NCBI GenBank assembly: GCA_905221605.1
Contig: CAJNDS010002104.1
Coordinates: forward strand, 185,001-247,000
Direction: 5' to 3'
From: Symbiodinium natans
Lineage: Eukaryota; Sar; Dinophyceae; Suessiales; Symbiodiniaceae
Length of the DNA: 62,000 nt
Shown: one piece after another, positions 10,843 through 20,932 of the stretch
Layout of the letters: the number at the start of each line of letters is the position of its first letter
Position numbering within the stretch: position 1 is the first letter of the stretch
The notes under the pieces: model-generated
What the model was told of the DNA's origin: nothing
Seen by the model: only the letters and a program-made list of their open reading frames with translations
Databases searched by the model: none
Position numbers and translations under genes: made by a program

Positions 10843-13800
10843 CTGTAGGGCGGAGAATTCGTTGGGTATGTGCCTTCTGGGGTGCACTTATTTTCTTTGT
10901 GGGGGCGGGGGGGCGGGGGGGTGGGGGGGTCGGTTCACTTCACTTCTATACAAATTAATAGGAAAACCTCCCACTCCATTTCGGCTATCTTTTCTTCAGC
11001 TTGCTCTGCCATTTCATAGTAAGGCCTCCATTTCCTCTGAGTTTGTTCTATTTACACTATCTGTTAATTGGAAAAGCCTATCTCTTACTTCACAATTTCT
11101 GCAGTTGCATCCTTACATCGGAGTTTGCCAGGAGCCCTCCATTTATGTACTTGTCTACAGTTCAAGGGACATGTCTGTTTTGTCTCTAGTTTGTTCTATT
11201 TGCTATATCTTTTCACGAAACCAGGGTTTCCCCTGTTTTCTATTCTGTTTATTCAATCTGTTGAGCCAAACCTCTAATTAGACGTAAGATAACCTCTAGG
11301 TTCTTTACATTCTCTATTATCTGCTATCCCCCTTTTTTCTGCGAAAACCTCCATATCATGATCGGGATTCTACTATGAAAATCTCAGTATTGCAATGCTG
11401 TCTTCCAAACGGCCCGCATGCTGTTTGAAGCAATTTCTCTTTAAAGGCCTCCACCCGAAACCCGAAACTCCATAATTAACTGCAAGATGATTAGTAGAAT
11501 TCTTTTAGCTTCACTATTTTTGTTGATGCTTGCTATTCGTTTGGTTTTGTATTCGGATATAACTTGTTGTGGGCTTTTACTGCCTTTAACTGTTCGATCG
11601 GGGTGTTTCAATCGAGCTAAAAGTTCGCACGACGTCTACAGAGTCTACAACGCGCCCCCCCCCCCCCCCCCCCAATTTTAAGACTCAATGCTCATATAAG
11701 TCTTGCAGAAGCATCTGTTCTTCGCTTGCAAAAACAATGCTTGCATGATAGGGGGCACCCATTTGCAAACACGGCCCTCGTAGATGAGTAGCTTCATCCA
11801 TCCAAACCCAGGTTTTCGGTTCGAGAAAGGGGGTTTGGGCCAGAAGTGTTGGAATTTAGCTTTGAGAAGGGGGGGCTTGGGCCAGAAGAGGTTGAATCTC
11901 GGTTCGAGAAGGGGGGGTCTTGGGCCAGAAGTGGTTGAATTTAGCTTCATCTAGCCCAAACCCAGCTTCTCGGTTCGAGAAGGGGGGACTTGGGCCAGAA
12001 GAGGTTGAATTTGGCTTTCATCTGGCAACCCAGGGGGTCGTGGCCAGAATGTGTGGTGCGTGTGGTGCATGTGACATGTGTGTCGCTGTGACGTGGATGT
12101 ATGTTGCACGTATTTGCGGGGTGTGGCGTATGTGGTGCGATGTCTCGGTATCTGTCGTGCATGTGGCATGCGCAAGGTGTTTCTGCGGGTGCGGGCTGGT
12201 GCGGGGGCGGGTGCGGGCGCGGGGCAGGCAAAAAAGACCAAAGAACTCCACACAGTGATGTATGATGTGTGGAACACAGGAGCAAAAACATAGTACAAAA
12301 CAAATAAGCCCTCCCTGCCTGCAGCGCTGCGCGCTCGAAGGGCGGGAGAGCCTGGGGCATGGCAGGGACTCCATGGACTCGTAGCTTATCGTCGTCAAGC
12401 TCCTCGGTCTGGAAGGTCTCCAGCGCCAGGCCCATGTCCTGCTTGGGAAAGACCACTTCCGTGGTTTTTGCAGGAGTTTCCCCGAGTTCCCTGGAGCTCT
12501 GTAGTTCTGTGCCACCTCTCACGGCCAAGAAGAGCCTGACCAAGGCTGCCCCCACTCCTCGGCGAAAGCTCTTCTTGATTTCCCAGTGGAGCTCGCTGCC
12601 GGCGCCAAGCCAGAAGACCAGAGGCCAAGCCAAAAGGCGGCGGCGGTAGGCCGCCAAAGCGGCGCCGAGGAGGGCCAGAAGAAGCCGCGTCCGCTGCGCT
12701 GGGAGAAGGTGAAGCGTGAGGATCAGCCCCATCCGGGTGAGGGGAAGGGAGCGTAAGCCCCAGCTCTGGGAGAGCTGTGCCAGGGTAAGCCAGGAGTACG
12801 CCATGCCAAGGACCCGGAAGGGTGCAGAGCTGGCGCCGGATTGGGAAACACTCTTGAGTCGAAGGCCTGCTCGTACCAGGGATTCTCCACCAATGGCGAT
12901 GCCCAGCGCGGTGACACCGCACAGCGCATGCTGGCAGCATACGTCCTGGAGAACTTGGTGCAAGTTTGGCGAGGACGCCTTGCCCTGAATCACCAGAAGG
13001 GCAGTGCCAAGAAAGGAGCGCAAACCTCCAAGCGCATGGGAGGCCACGAGGCTGAGGTCAAAACCGTGGATGTCATCTGGCGCTTTGCCGGCCAGCTCCT
13101 CTACACGAGGGGCACGAAACTGGTGCTGCACGAACGCATAATGTGGCAAGCGAAGCAGCCAATTCTTCTGAGTTTGTTTGTTGCCATCTGAGAAGAGCGA
13201 AGGCCATTTGTGGATTTGCAGCCCCGGCAGCTGTCCACTCCAGAGCTTGCCAACAGCCGAAGCCAGAAACTCCAGCTCCCGGCCTGCACCATGTTCAGGC
13301 TCCCGCTTGGGCTGAAGCGGCATGACCTTGCAGCCCCGGCCAGCAAGCCCCCTGCACAGTATTCCCTGGAGCTGCTGCTGTGGCCCCACTTCCAACACCA
13401 GGGACTGAGGGGCAACTGCATGCATGTTGAGATCGAAACGCACAGGTGACAGCATGTGCTGCGAGAGATACCTGGCATCAACTCTCTGCAGCCGCTGGCC
13501 GGTGATGTTGCACAGCATGGGCTCCCGAATTGCTTGAAACTCGCACTGTGAGGCAGCGAGCTCCAACTGCTCGGCGGCACGCTGCAGCTGCAAGCTTTGC
13601 ACTGCGAACCTTGTATCTAAGAAGCTTGTTTGCACTCCTTCCCGCTTCAGCTGTTGCGAAAGAATCTCGACTGGCACCTGTTTCCCGGATACAACAATGT
13701 CCTCTGGCCCGTTGTGCACAGCGATGGACAGACTCTCATTGCCATCTTGCTTGTCAATGACATTCTGTAGTTGGCACTGGGTGAGGCCACGCACTGCCAG

Positions 13801-16800
13801 CAAGCAACCGGAGGGGGCATGCTCATCGATCAGGCGTCCTCGCAAGGCCACAAGCTTGGCCGCATCCCTGCGAGAAAGCGCGCCGGCCACGACTAAAGCA
13901 GCGAAGAGCCCCAACGAATGCGGCAACAGCAATGACGGAGCCAATCCCATCCGCTCCAGCACCGTCCATAGGGCAACTTGGAAGGAGAAGATGCTTGCAT
14001 GCACAGCTTCCATGGAGTGGAGAGTGTGGCAGTCGGCCTTGCATTCACATTCCTCCAGGCAGGCATGGAACACCGATGCGAAGACCGGGCATTCTTCTGC
14101 GAGCTTCTGACCCATATGTGCATGTTGCGACCCTATTCCTGGGAAGACCAGAACAAGAGCACCTGGCTGCAAGCTGTCCGTGCACGTCACCTGCCGCAAG
14201 AGTCGTGCTGCTGTGGTTGGGTCAGAGGCAGACACAGCGGCGCGCAAAGGATGGACTTCACGTGCTAGCATCAGTGCCTCCTCAAGTCCACGAAGATCGG
14301 CCCCCTTTTCCAGCTTCTCTGCCAGGCGTGCAGCAGTGGTGGCCAAGGCTGAGGATTCTCTCGCAGAGACGGTGAGGATGCACACCTCCTGCGGCATTCT
14401 TTCCGATTCTGCTTGTCCTCCTTGCTCATCTGCCCTGAAAGGGGCTACCAGGGCTGCGACGTTAGTGCCACCCACCCCAAGGGAATTCACAATGGCTGTT
14501 GCAGCCGGATGCAGTGTCACCAAGGTAGTGGGTATCTGGAGGCCATCTATCTCGAGCTTCGGGTTGATTGCACAGAAATTCGCAAGAGGTGGTAGCTGCT
14601 GATGCTCCAAGCAAAGGCATGTCTTCAGCAAGGCCACCATCCCGGCTGCAGCATTTGCATGTCCGACACTGGTCTTGGCGCAGGTCAGGAACAAAGGTGC
14701 CTTGCGGCGCTGAGCCAGTGCTAGCTTCACGGCCTCCACTTCAATGGGGTCACCCGCTGCAGTGCCCATGGCATGGCATTCCACAAACGCAACCTCCTCC
14801 AGGCTTCTCCCGGAATCGTGCAGAGCCGCACGCATGGCCATCATGATGCCATCCACTGAAAGCGCTGCAAAGCTCTGCTTCGAACGGCCGTCGTTGTTCA
14901 TGGCAATGCCTTGAACCACTGCCCGCGGCATGACTTCCGAGGATTCCGGCCCATGCATGGGCTCTGAGCGTCGCAGCACCACGCAGCCGACTCCATCTGA
15001 GTACGCGGTGCCACCAGCCTTGGCATCGAAGGACCGCACACGGCCATCCTTGGAGAAGATGTAGCCGTCCTGGTAGACATAAGCGAGCCTGGGCCAAACG
15101 ATGGAGGAGCTCCCTGCCAGGGCCATGTCGGAGCTGTCGGATTGCTTGCTCCGCAACGAGCTGATGGCCGCATGGGCCACGGCCAAGCCGCTGGAGCAGG
15201 AGGCCTGGATGCCCACGGCCGGGCCTCGGAAGTTGAAGGCAAAAGCTGCCTTGGAGGCCAGGTAGTCTGGGAAGTTCCCAACCTCTGTAAGCAGCTGCTG
15301 GTCTGGACTTCGCTGATGGAAGTGGAGTGGCCCCCCACGGAGATGGTGGAGCAAGTAGCCGCTGTACCAAGTGCTCACAAAAACTCCCGTGGACTCTGGG
15401 CATCGGCTTGCGCCGGCTCCCGAGGCCGTCCGTGGCGCCAGCCCGGCGTCTTCCAATGCATGGTAAGCACACCTTGGTCGCCCAGTACCCATATTGTAAT
15501 AAGGGCACCCTTTAAGGGAAACCCATAACCAAAAAGAAGGGTATAAAGGGCACCACAGGGCCACCAAGACACATAAGCCAGAGACGGTGCTGGGGATCCA
15601 TCAGCTCCGACTCCAAGCCAGTCTGACCAAAGAAGGACGCATCGAAGGCAAAGAGCTCTTTGTCACTGAAGGCTGCTTGACATCGGACCATGGAGGTGTC
15701 CTTGAGGTCATCAGCACTCCACCACTCCAGCAGCTCGGATTCAGAAGCCGTGCGGCAGTTCTCCCCTGCTTTCTTGAGCAAGTCCCAGAAGGATTCGAGG
15801 TCTGGTACGGCTGGAAGGCGACAGCTGGCCCCTGCCACAAGAGCTTGGCGATGCGTCGCCTGCTTCCCTGCCATCACTGGCACATCGGGATCACGCTCCA
15901 ACCTGGCTTCCTGCTTCTCTTTCTCCTTAGGCTCGGTGGTAAACATATGCTCTGCCAGCTGCTTGAAGGTGCGGAGCCTGAAAACATGCTGGACTTCCAG
16001 GACCTCCAGGTGCCGCAACGCTGCCTGGCTCGCGTGGTCCTGCGCCTCGCGGAGAAGGCGGAAGGCCAGCAAAGAGTGGCCACCATCGGTCAAGAAGTCT
16101 GAGTCCAAGGTTGGAGGTGCTAAGAGGCGACCCCAAGCCTCAGCCAAAGCTTGCACGGCCTCTTTGAGGCTCTCACTGCGAGCACTTGCGCGATCAAGCA
16201 GGTCCTGCAATCCAGAATCAGCAGCAGCGTCAGCACTTCTCACTGCCATGGCTAACAGGGCCTTCATGTCCAGCTTCAAGCTTGTCGGCTCCAGGGGCAG
16301 GGCTTGCACAGCCACGATCCTGTTCGGAATGGCATAATTTGGCAGCCCAGCGGCCTGGATTTTCTGAACTAAGTCTGCGCGCGGCACCTCACGGTCGGAC
16401 ACCACAAAGGCAATGAGCTTCGAATCTTCCACGGCCAGCACTGCCTTGGAGACGTCAGGGTGTGTTTGGAGGACCTCAATGATTGCTGTGACAGGGAGGG
16501 AAAAGCCCCGGACTCGGAGATTGTCCTGAGTTCTGCCGTGCACCTCGAGAACTCCTCCACGAATGCAGCCCATATCACCCGGCGTGAACCAAGCAAAGGC
16601 TCTGGAACACCACGGCTGGTCAGGGCCGTTGTAGAAGGACTTGCGGGTTGCTGCATCATCTCCGGCATAGCCCGCTCCCACGGAAAAGCCACCAATGTGG
16701 ATCTCGCCGACCTCTCCCTCAGAAGCAATCCGATCGCCGACCTTGATCACGATAGCTGCATGCGGAAGAACCGAATCACCGCATCCCACAAAAGCAGTGT

Positions 16801-18942
16801 CGCTGATTGCAGGATCTAGGCCCTGGCTTGGTGATGCGACGAGCTGTGTGGCGACGTAGCCGGTCTCATTGAGGCTGTAGGCATTTTCCAAGACGGCATT
16901 GGGGAAGCAAGTTCTCAGGCGCCGCACGAGGCCAGCGCGCACGGGCTCGCCAGTGAGCTGAATATGGGTGATGCTCTTGGCAACACACTGTGACGATGTT
17001 AGCATGTCAGCTACCGATGGTGTCAGGAGAGCGCGATGGATGTTCTTGTTGTCAGCCCACTGGAAGAAGACGCGTGGGTCCACAACCGCTTGACGAGGAA
17101 GTATGACGCAGATGCTGCCAACGGTGAAAACCGGGTATGCGCTCCAAAGGAAGAACACCATGGCAGCCTCAGCTTGTCCTGGCTCAATGGGGAACCGTCT
17201 CTGCCTGGCATCTTGCGACAATAGCATGGAACCATGCAGTTGCACCACGATCTTGCTGCGCCCTGTGGTACCCGAAGTCAAGGCATACATGTAGGTATCA
17301 CTGGGGGAAAGATCTGGCAGTACTGGCTTTGGCAAGCCCAGGTCTCTGCACTCCAGCAACTCGCCAGTATCATCCAAAGTGTGAACTTCGTAGGCATCTC
17401 CCAGCTTCTCCACGGGGACTTGCGTGCCTTGAGCACCTTCTGGGCCCAGAAGCAGTAGCAAGCGGTGGTTCCGCAGGGCCGAGAGGCGGTTCAGCACGTC
17501 CATGGACTGATTCGGTGCCAGTGTCTGCGCAAGCTCGAGATAAGCGCCGCCGGCCTCCTGCACACCTAGCATGGCGACACAGAATGCAGCGCAGCCGGGC
17601 ATCGCCAAGGGCACCGGGTCACCACGCTGAACTCCACGACCATGAAGAAAGTAGCCCAGCCTCTGCACTTTGTCTTCCATCTGCGCATAGGTCATGGTGG
17701 ACTCTTCCTTAGTTGTCCAGTACCTAGGGGAACTAAAGGTTAACCTTTCTTGGAGTATAAGGTGATTCTATTGCCCCAAAAAAGTTATAAAAGGTCACCT
17801 ACCTTACTACCAAGGTGAGTATAAGGTGATTCTATGACCCCAAAAAGGTTATACAAGGTCACCTACTCTACTACTAAGGTGAGTATAAGGTGATTCCATT
17901 ACTTATAAAAGGTCACCTACTCTACTAACTCTACTAAGCTTCTGTAAGGATGGCCAAGCCATCCCCCCGAGCTGCAGCAACCTTGTGGAAGCGAGAGATC
18001 ACCGTCTCAAGATGCTCCTTTGCACTTCCCCGGGAGTTTACGAGAAAGTAGGGGGGACCCCGAATGTAATGACCCTCCAAATAGTAGGATCCCGGAAAGG
18101 AGACCTCAATAAGGTACCCCTATAATTTTCGCAAACCGCCAGGCCTCCTGTGATTCTTGTGCTTGCTGGCCGTTTGGAAGATCTTGGATGGGTTCAGGAA
18201 AGGATTGGTGCCGCAAGGCCGAGCCCACTAACTGGGACGGAGCAAGGATCTTGCCCACTTTGCACATAAGAATCTGGGCGCCTTCTGTGCTCTTGAGGTA
18301 TTGGTGTCCACCTGGAACCACCTCATGAACCGATGCACCCCAGCCACACATGCTGGCCTCCGAGGCCCAGGGGTCTGCGTCACCGGCCCAGGTCGACGTG
18401 GGAATGCTGTTCGGTGGCACATAGGTGGGCCGGATCCCCTGCCGTACTTCTGAAGCGTATTGTGCCAAGGCAGTGTAGTCCGCACGAAGAGCAGGAGCGA
18501 CGAACGTGGCAAAGTCCTGGGGCAGCAGTTCATCAACAAAGCCTTCCTTGGCCAATGACTTCAGCATCTCTGCATCTGTGAGGTTGGTCAAGTCTGCGTA
18601 GTCCTGCTGTGCCAGCTTCTCTGGGCACGCCAGGCCAGAGAGGAAGACGTGCACAGGCGGTGGGAATCCCTTTGCCACAAGATGATTGAGCACCTCCGCT
18701 GCCATCAGTGCTCCAAAGCTGTGCCCAAACAAAGCATATGGCACCCCATCCACCATGGCTGTCACATCCTGTGCAAGCTTTGCCGAGAGAAGCCCCACAT
18801 CAGAGATCGGCGTCTGATTGTCTCCATGACCTGGGAAGACCAGCTCCGCAATGTCCCAGCCAGCCGGGGCAAGCCCGGCTAGGCTGCGCGTGCAGCCAGG
18901 GAGGTGTCCGGCATAGGGCAACACCACAAGTTTCGCAGTCAT
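8896..18942 (-). CDS. Hybrid NRPS/PKS megasynthase, TE-A-T-KS-AT-(hydrophobic)-T-C, five exons
   Basis: Inferred exons on the minus strand: 18942-18148, 18017-17943, 17707-15573, 15472-12319 and 10842-8896. They total 8106 nt, all phases agree, and the product is 2701 residues. Domains: thioesterase 1-265 (GHSFG with Ser75, Asp188/190, His213); adenylation about 266-775 (SGTTGRSK 435-442, NETG 570, TPGD 665, A10 lysine 768); carrier (GGHSL, Ser835); ketosynthase about 906-1350 (Cys1094, His1235, His1273); acyltransferase about 1440-1740 (Ser1521); hydrophobic region about 1805-2000; second carrier (GVDSL, Ser2073); condensation-like domain with HSVSDG at 2396-2401. An in-frame TGA lies directly before the start ATG, supporting this start. 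The stop is a TGA at 8896-8898. Hybrid NRPS-PKS genes are known in dinoflagellates, but I do not recognise this exact order. Fusion across the four introns is inferred from phase and domain continuity, not from a transcript. A separate thioesterase gene upstream is the main alternative. Confidence 0.8.
10843..12318 (-). other. Intron 4 of the megasynthase, 1476 nt
   Basis: GC-AG intron with GCAG at both junctions (CAG|GCAGGG and CTACAG|GCAG). Both flanking frames are phase 0 and splicing gives ERAALQ-AVQRILP, completing a carrier domain. It contains a G-rich tract near 10900, a C tract near 11657, pyrimidine-rich sequence at 10930-11450 and the tandem repeat at 11812-12030. Open frames that run into it from exon 4 are read-through and not coding. 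Confidence 0.8.
11812..12030. repeat. Tandem repeat, unit about 50-60 bp, in megasynthase intron 4
   Basis: Four to five imperfect copies of a unit built from GGTTCGAGAAGGGGG, then TTGGGCCAGAAG, then GGTTGAATTTAGCTT. A GTGTGG-rich stretch follows at 12050-12200. Confidence 0.8.
12319..15472 (-). CDS. Exon 4: ketosynthase, acyltransferase and hydrophobic region
   Basis: The ketosynthase resumes at AYHALEDAGL and keeps the full Cys-His-His set: cysteine in QASCSSGLAV, histidine in VECHAMGT, histidine in KTSVGHANAAAG. The acyltransferase follows, with FPGIGSQ and the nucleophile serine in PHSLG, where the family normally has GHSxG. The position that usually carries the catalytic histidine (FHS) reads VQS, so its activity is doubtful. 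A post-AT linker (LPHYAFVQHQF) is present. The next 200 or so residues are leucine-rich, with several stretches long enough to cross a membrane. No ketoreductase, dehydratase or enoylreductase motif was seen. The exon ends after CAG at 12319, in phase with exon 5. Confidence 0.85.
15473..15572 (-). mobile_element. Intron 3 of the megasynthase, a 100-nt introner-like element inside the KS
   Basis: GT-AG intron with GTGT at both edges, consistent with a short target-site duplication. Terminal inverted repeats are CTTGGTGGCCC and its complement with one mismatch. Further in, GGTGCCCTTTATACCC has a partly complementary partner. Removal restores the ketosynthase motif MDPQHRLWLM-CAYHALEDAG in frame. 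Confidence 0.85.
15573..17707 (-). CDS. Exon 3: adenylation domain, carrier domain and start of ketosynthase
   Basis: Adenylation core motifs appear in order: A3 TSGTTGRSK, A5 NAYSLNETG, A6 GEVGEIHIGG, A7 FTPGD, A8 GRTQDNLRVRG and an A10-like PLEPTSLKLD. The A4 region reads FFLWSAYPVF and lacks the aspartate that usually holds the alpha-amino group, so the substrate may not be an ordinary alpha-amino acid. A carrier domain follows with the phosphopantetheine serine in DGGHSLLAF. The exon closes with the first part of a ketosynthase (GASCRLPAVPDLESFW, then MDPQHRLWL) and stops inside that motif, where the 100-nt intron begins. Confidence 0.85.
17708..17942 (-). mobile_element. Intron 2 of the megasynthase, three tandem copies of a short inverted-repeat unit
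   Basis: GA-AG intron flanked by a GAAG direct repeat. It holds three head-to-tail copies of a unit of about 65-70 bp. On the plus strand each unit contains GAGTATAAGGTGATTC, then an A-rich spacer, then AAGGTCACCTAC. GGTGATT and GGTCACC make a small hairpin in each unit. Splicing joins residues LAILT to EESTMTYAQM in frame. Confidence 0.7.
18018..18147 (-). mobile_element. Intron 1 of the megasynthase, a TIR element of family C
   Basis: Between exons 1 and 2. The ends form an imperfect inverted repeat (GGGAGTTTACGAG at the low end, CGCAAACCGCC at the high end) with TAGGGG/CCCCTA just inside. CTCCT occurs at both outer edges, so the exact donor is ambiguous by three bases; GC or GA donor with AG|G acceptor. 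The inner sequence matches repeats at 3364, 51979 and 35722. Confidence 0.65.
18148..18942 (-). CDS. Exon 1: N-terminal type II-like thioesterase domain of the megasynthase
   Basis: Alpha/beta-hydrolase thioesterase of the kind that accompanies NRPS/PKS systems and hydrolyses acyl or peptidyl thioesters from carrier domains. Visible features: LPYAG near residue 8, FPGHG near 36, the nucleophile elbow GHSFG at 73-77, AGDADPW at 186-192 and GGH at 211-213, giving a complete Ser-Asp-His triad. The open frame runs on to 18106, but its last few residues come from the intron element. Conceptual splicing leads to 25 further codons at 18017-17943 that resemble the usual linker before an adenylation domain. 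Thioesterases normally sit at the C terminus or stand alone, so an N-terminal one is unusual. Confidence 0.8.
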
Positions 18943-19333
18943 TCAAGCTTGGCCGCAGACCTTCGCCACGAGAACACTTGGCTTAAGCCCATATGGCCGT
19001 TTGGATCAGATGGAGGTTTTGACGCTTCAACTCGCACTGCGGTGATTGTACACGTTCTGCCTATTCGGATCAACATGACAGCTGGTGTGGACACTGCGCT
19101 TCTGCCAGGCTGCCGCTGACTCACGTAGCCGTGAGAGGAGGTCCTTGGCGAAGCGGCAAAACTGCGAGGCTGCTTGGATTGAGATGCTCACAATATATGT
19201 ACTTTCTTCCTTTCTTCCTCTCACATGTGACATGTCTGTATACTCGTACCAGCCAACTTACATCAACTTTCTCACGATCCACCAGCTCCAAATTCAGTTT
19301 ACTGAGGCACCCAAAGAAGCGCACAACCCTACT

Positions 19334-19445
19334 GTTGGTTAGTAGGGAATGAGGGAATGAGGCACACCATATACTCCCTCAAAGGGTACATATAGGGAGA
19401 TATAGGGTACCTCATTCACTCTATTCCCTCCTAACTTTAACCAAC
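19334..19445. mobile_element. TIR element
   Basis: Left GTTGGTTAGTAGGGAATGAG, right CTCATTCACTCTATTCCC followed by TAACCAAC. The arms match over about 30 bases with small gaps. Confidence 0.75.
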
Positions 19446-20483
19446 GGCAAGTATAGCAAGACGGCCTTGGCAAGATCCAGCCCCTTAACTTCGGAGATGG
19501 GGAAGCGCATCCGCGAATCAACTTGAGGGGGTAATGGACTTCACGACTGCTGACCGAGTCCTAAAGCCAAATCGCCAGCCCCGACATGTCATCTCGCCGG
19601 ACAGAACCTGAAGCCCTGTAAGAATATTTTTTTCCACCCCCTGAGCCCTAAACCTTAAACCCTAAACCCCTGAGGTCTCTTGAGCTGGGCTTCCTAAAGC
19701 CCCGAAGCCCCAAGCCTGACATGAAGAGCAAAGAACAGCTCATCAGGGCCCCCGGGCTGTCTTACAGGAGAGTTCCCGCACAGCGCTCTCGAGCTCGATG
19801 TCCTCACTGGCCACAGCCGGCGCATCCTGCACTTTGTTTTTTTGTCCGTTCATGAAGTTGCTTCTGAGGTTTTCGAGGCATGGGGTGCATAATTTCAGTG
19901 CAACCCAAGAATGCGGGCCTCAGAGCCGTGCCAAGCTTAAAGCATTCTGAACACGTCGAGATTTGACACCCCAAATCTGCCAACAAAAGAAGCTTGGTTA
20001 ACGACTGAGCCCTGTGTGATCCAAACAGCAGATTGAAAATGATATGGCGCGAGTGTGTCAGTCACTTCAGATTTGGGAAAGGTATCACTTAATTTCTCCA
20101 AACGGTGGCTGTGACGCAGCTCAAACAGCGTGCTCTTCCGCAACGAGGTCGATGACTTTGTACAGGGGGTTTATGCTGATACGAGTATGGGCTGCTGGAA
20201 AATCCCTCTTTCATAGCGCATTCGGAGTGCTCGAAATATGTCAAGACCCTACCAAAGGCTGCGACGAAGGGCCGCCATGAAACACTATTCTTAACCTTCA
20301 GTAGAATCATTCCCAGCCCATGTGCTGACGCAGGGATGGAGCTGGCATGAGCTGACTCACTGGTGGTCCTTGACGTAGGTTGTGGCGAACGGCTGCTCTG
20401 CGTCGACGCTCTTCTCTGACAGGTTCTCAGCACCCTGCTCTGTGGTGCGACCTGAAGGTGGCGCTGCTCAGACTTCAGACTGT

Positions 20484-20594
20484 CCCCAAAGACTCCAATT
20501 GCCCCTTAATTGAGGAATACGCCTTAAATCATATTAGGGGTCTTACTATATTTGAAGATACATTCCTTAATTAAGGGATATTGGAGTCTCTGGG
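20484..20594. mobile_element. Family B TIR element, copy 1
   Basis: Terminal inverted repeat CCCAAAGACTCCAAT and ATTGGAGTCTCTGGG. CCTTAATTGAGG and CCTTAATTAAGG lie inside. Confidence 0.8.
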
Positions 20595-20873
20595 TATTCA
20601 ACAACCACCCCCCCCATCGCACGTCACAGCATCTAGACCACTCTGGCAGAACGCGGCCATGCCGCACCCGAAGCACAGATCTGCACGCGACCAGGAACAG
20701 GCTTGTGCGAGGCTGATCTCTGAAAGTTCAAAATCTCCACCCTTTCCCACAGCAGAACAAAGTGTACCTATGAATGTTGACCCCGGCCGCCGAAGTCCGT
20801 CGTTTCCTGATCCCCCATCCCGGGGACCCCACAGAAATCCCTTTAGTCCTTACAAGATTGAGCTTCCTGTCCC

Positions 20874-20932
20874 TAAACCCTAAACCCTAAACCCTAAACC
20901 CTAAACCCTAAACCCTAAACCCTAAACCCTAG
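20874..20932 (-). repeat. Telomere-like CCCTAAA tract
   Basis: About eight perfect units. Shorter tracts lie at 21376-21411 and 22223-22250 in the same orientation. Confidence 0.95.

Noticed and set aside
14750-15508. 252-codon minus-strand frame
   Set aside because: It overlaps the ketosynthase exon in another frame and carries no domain.
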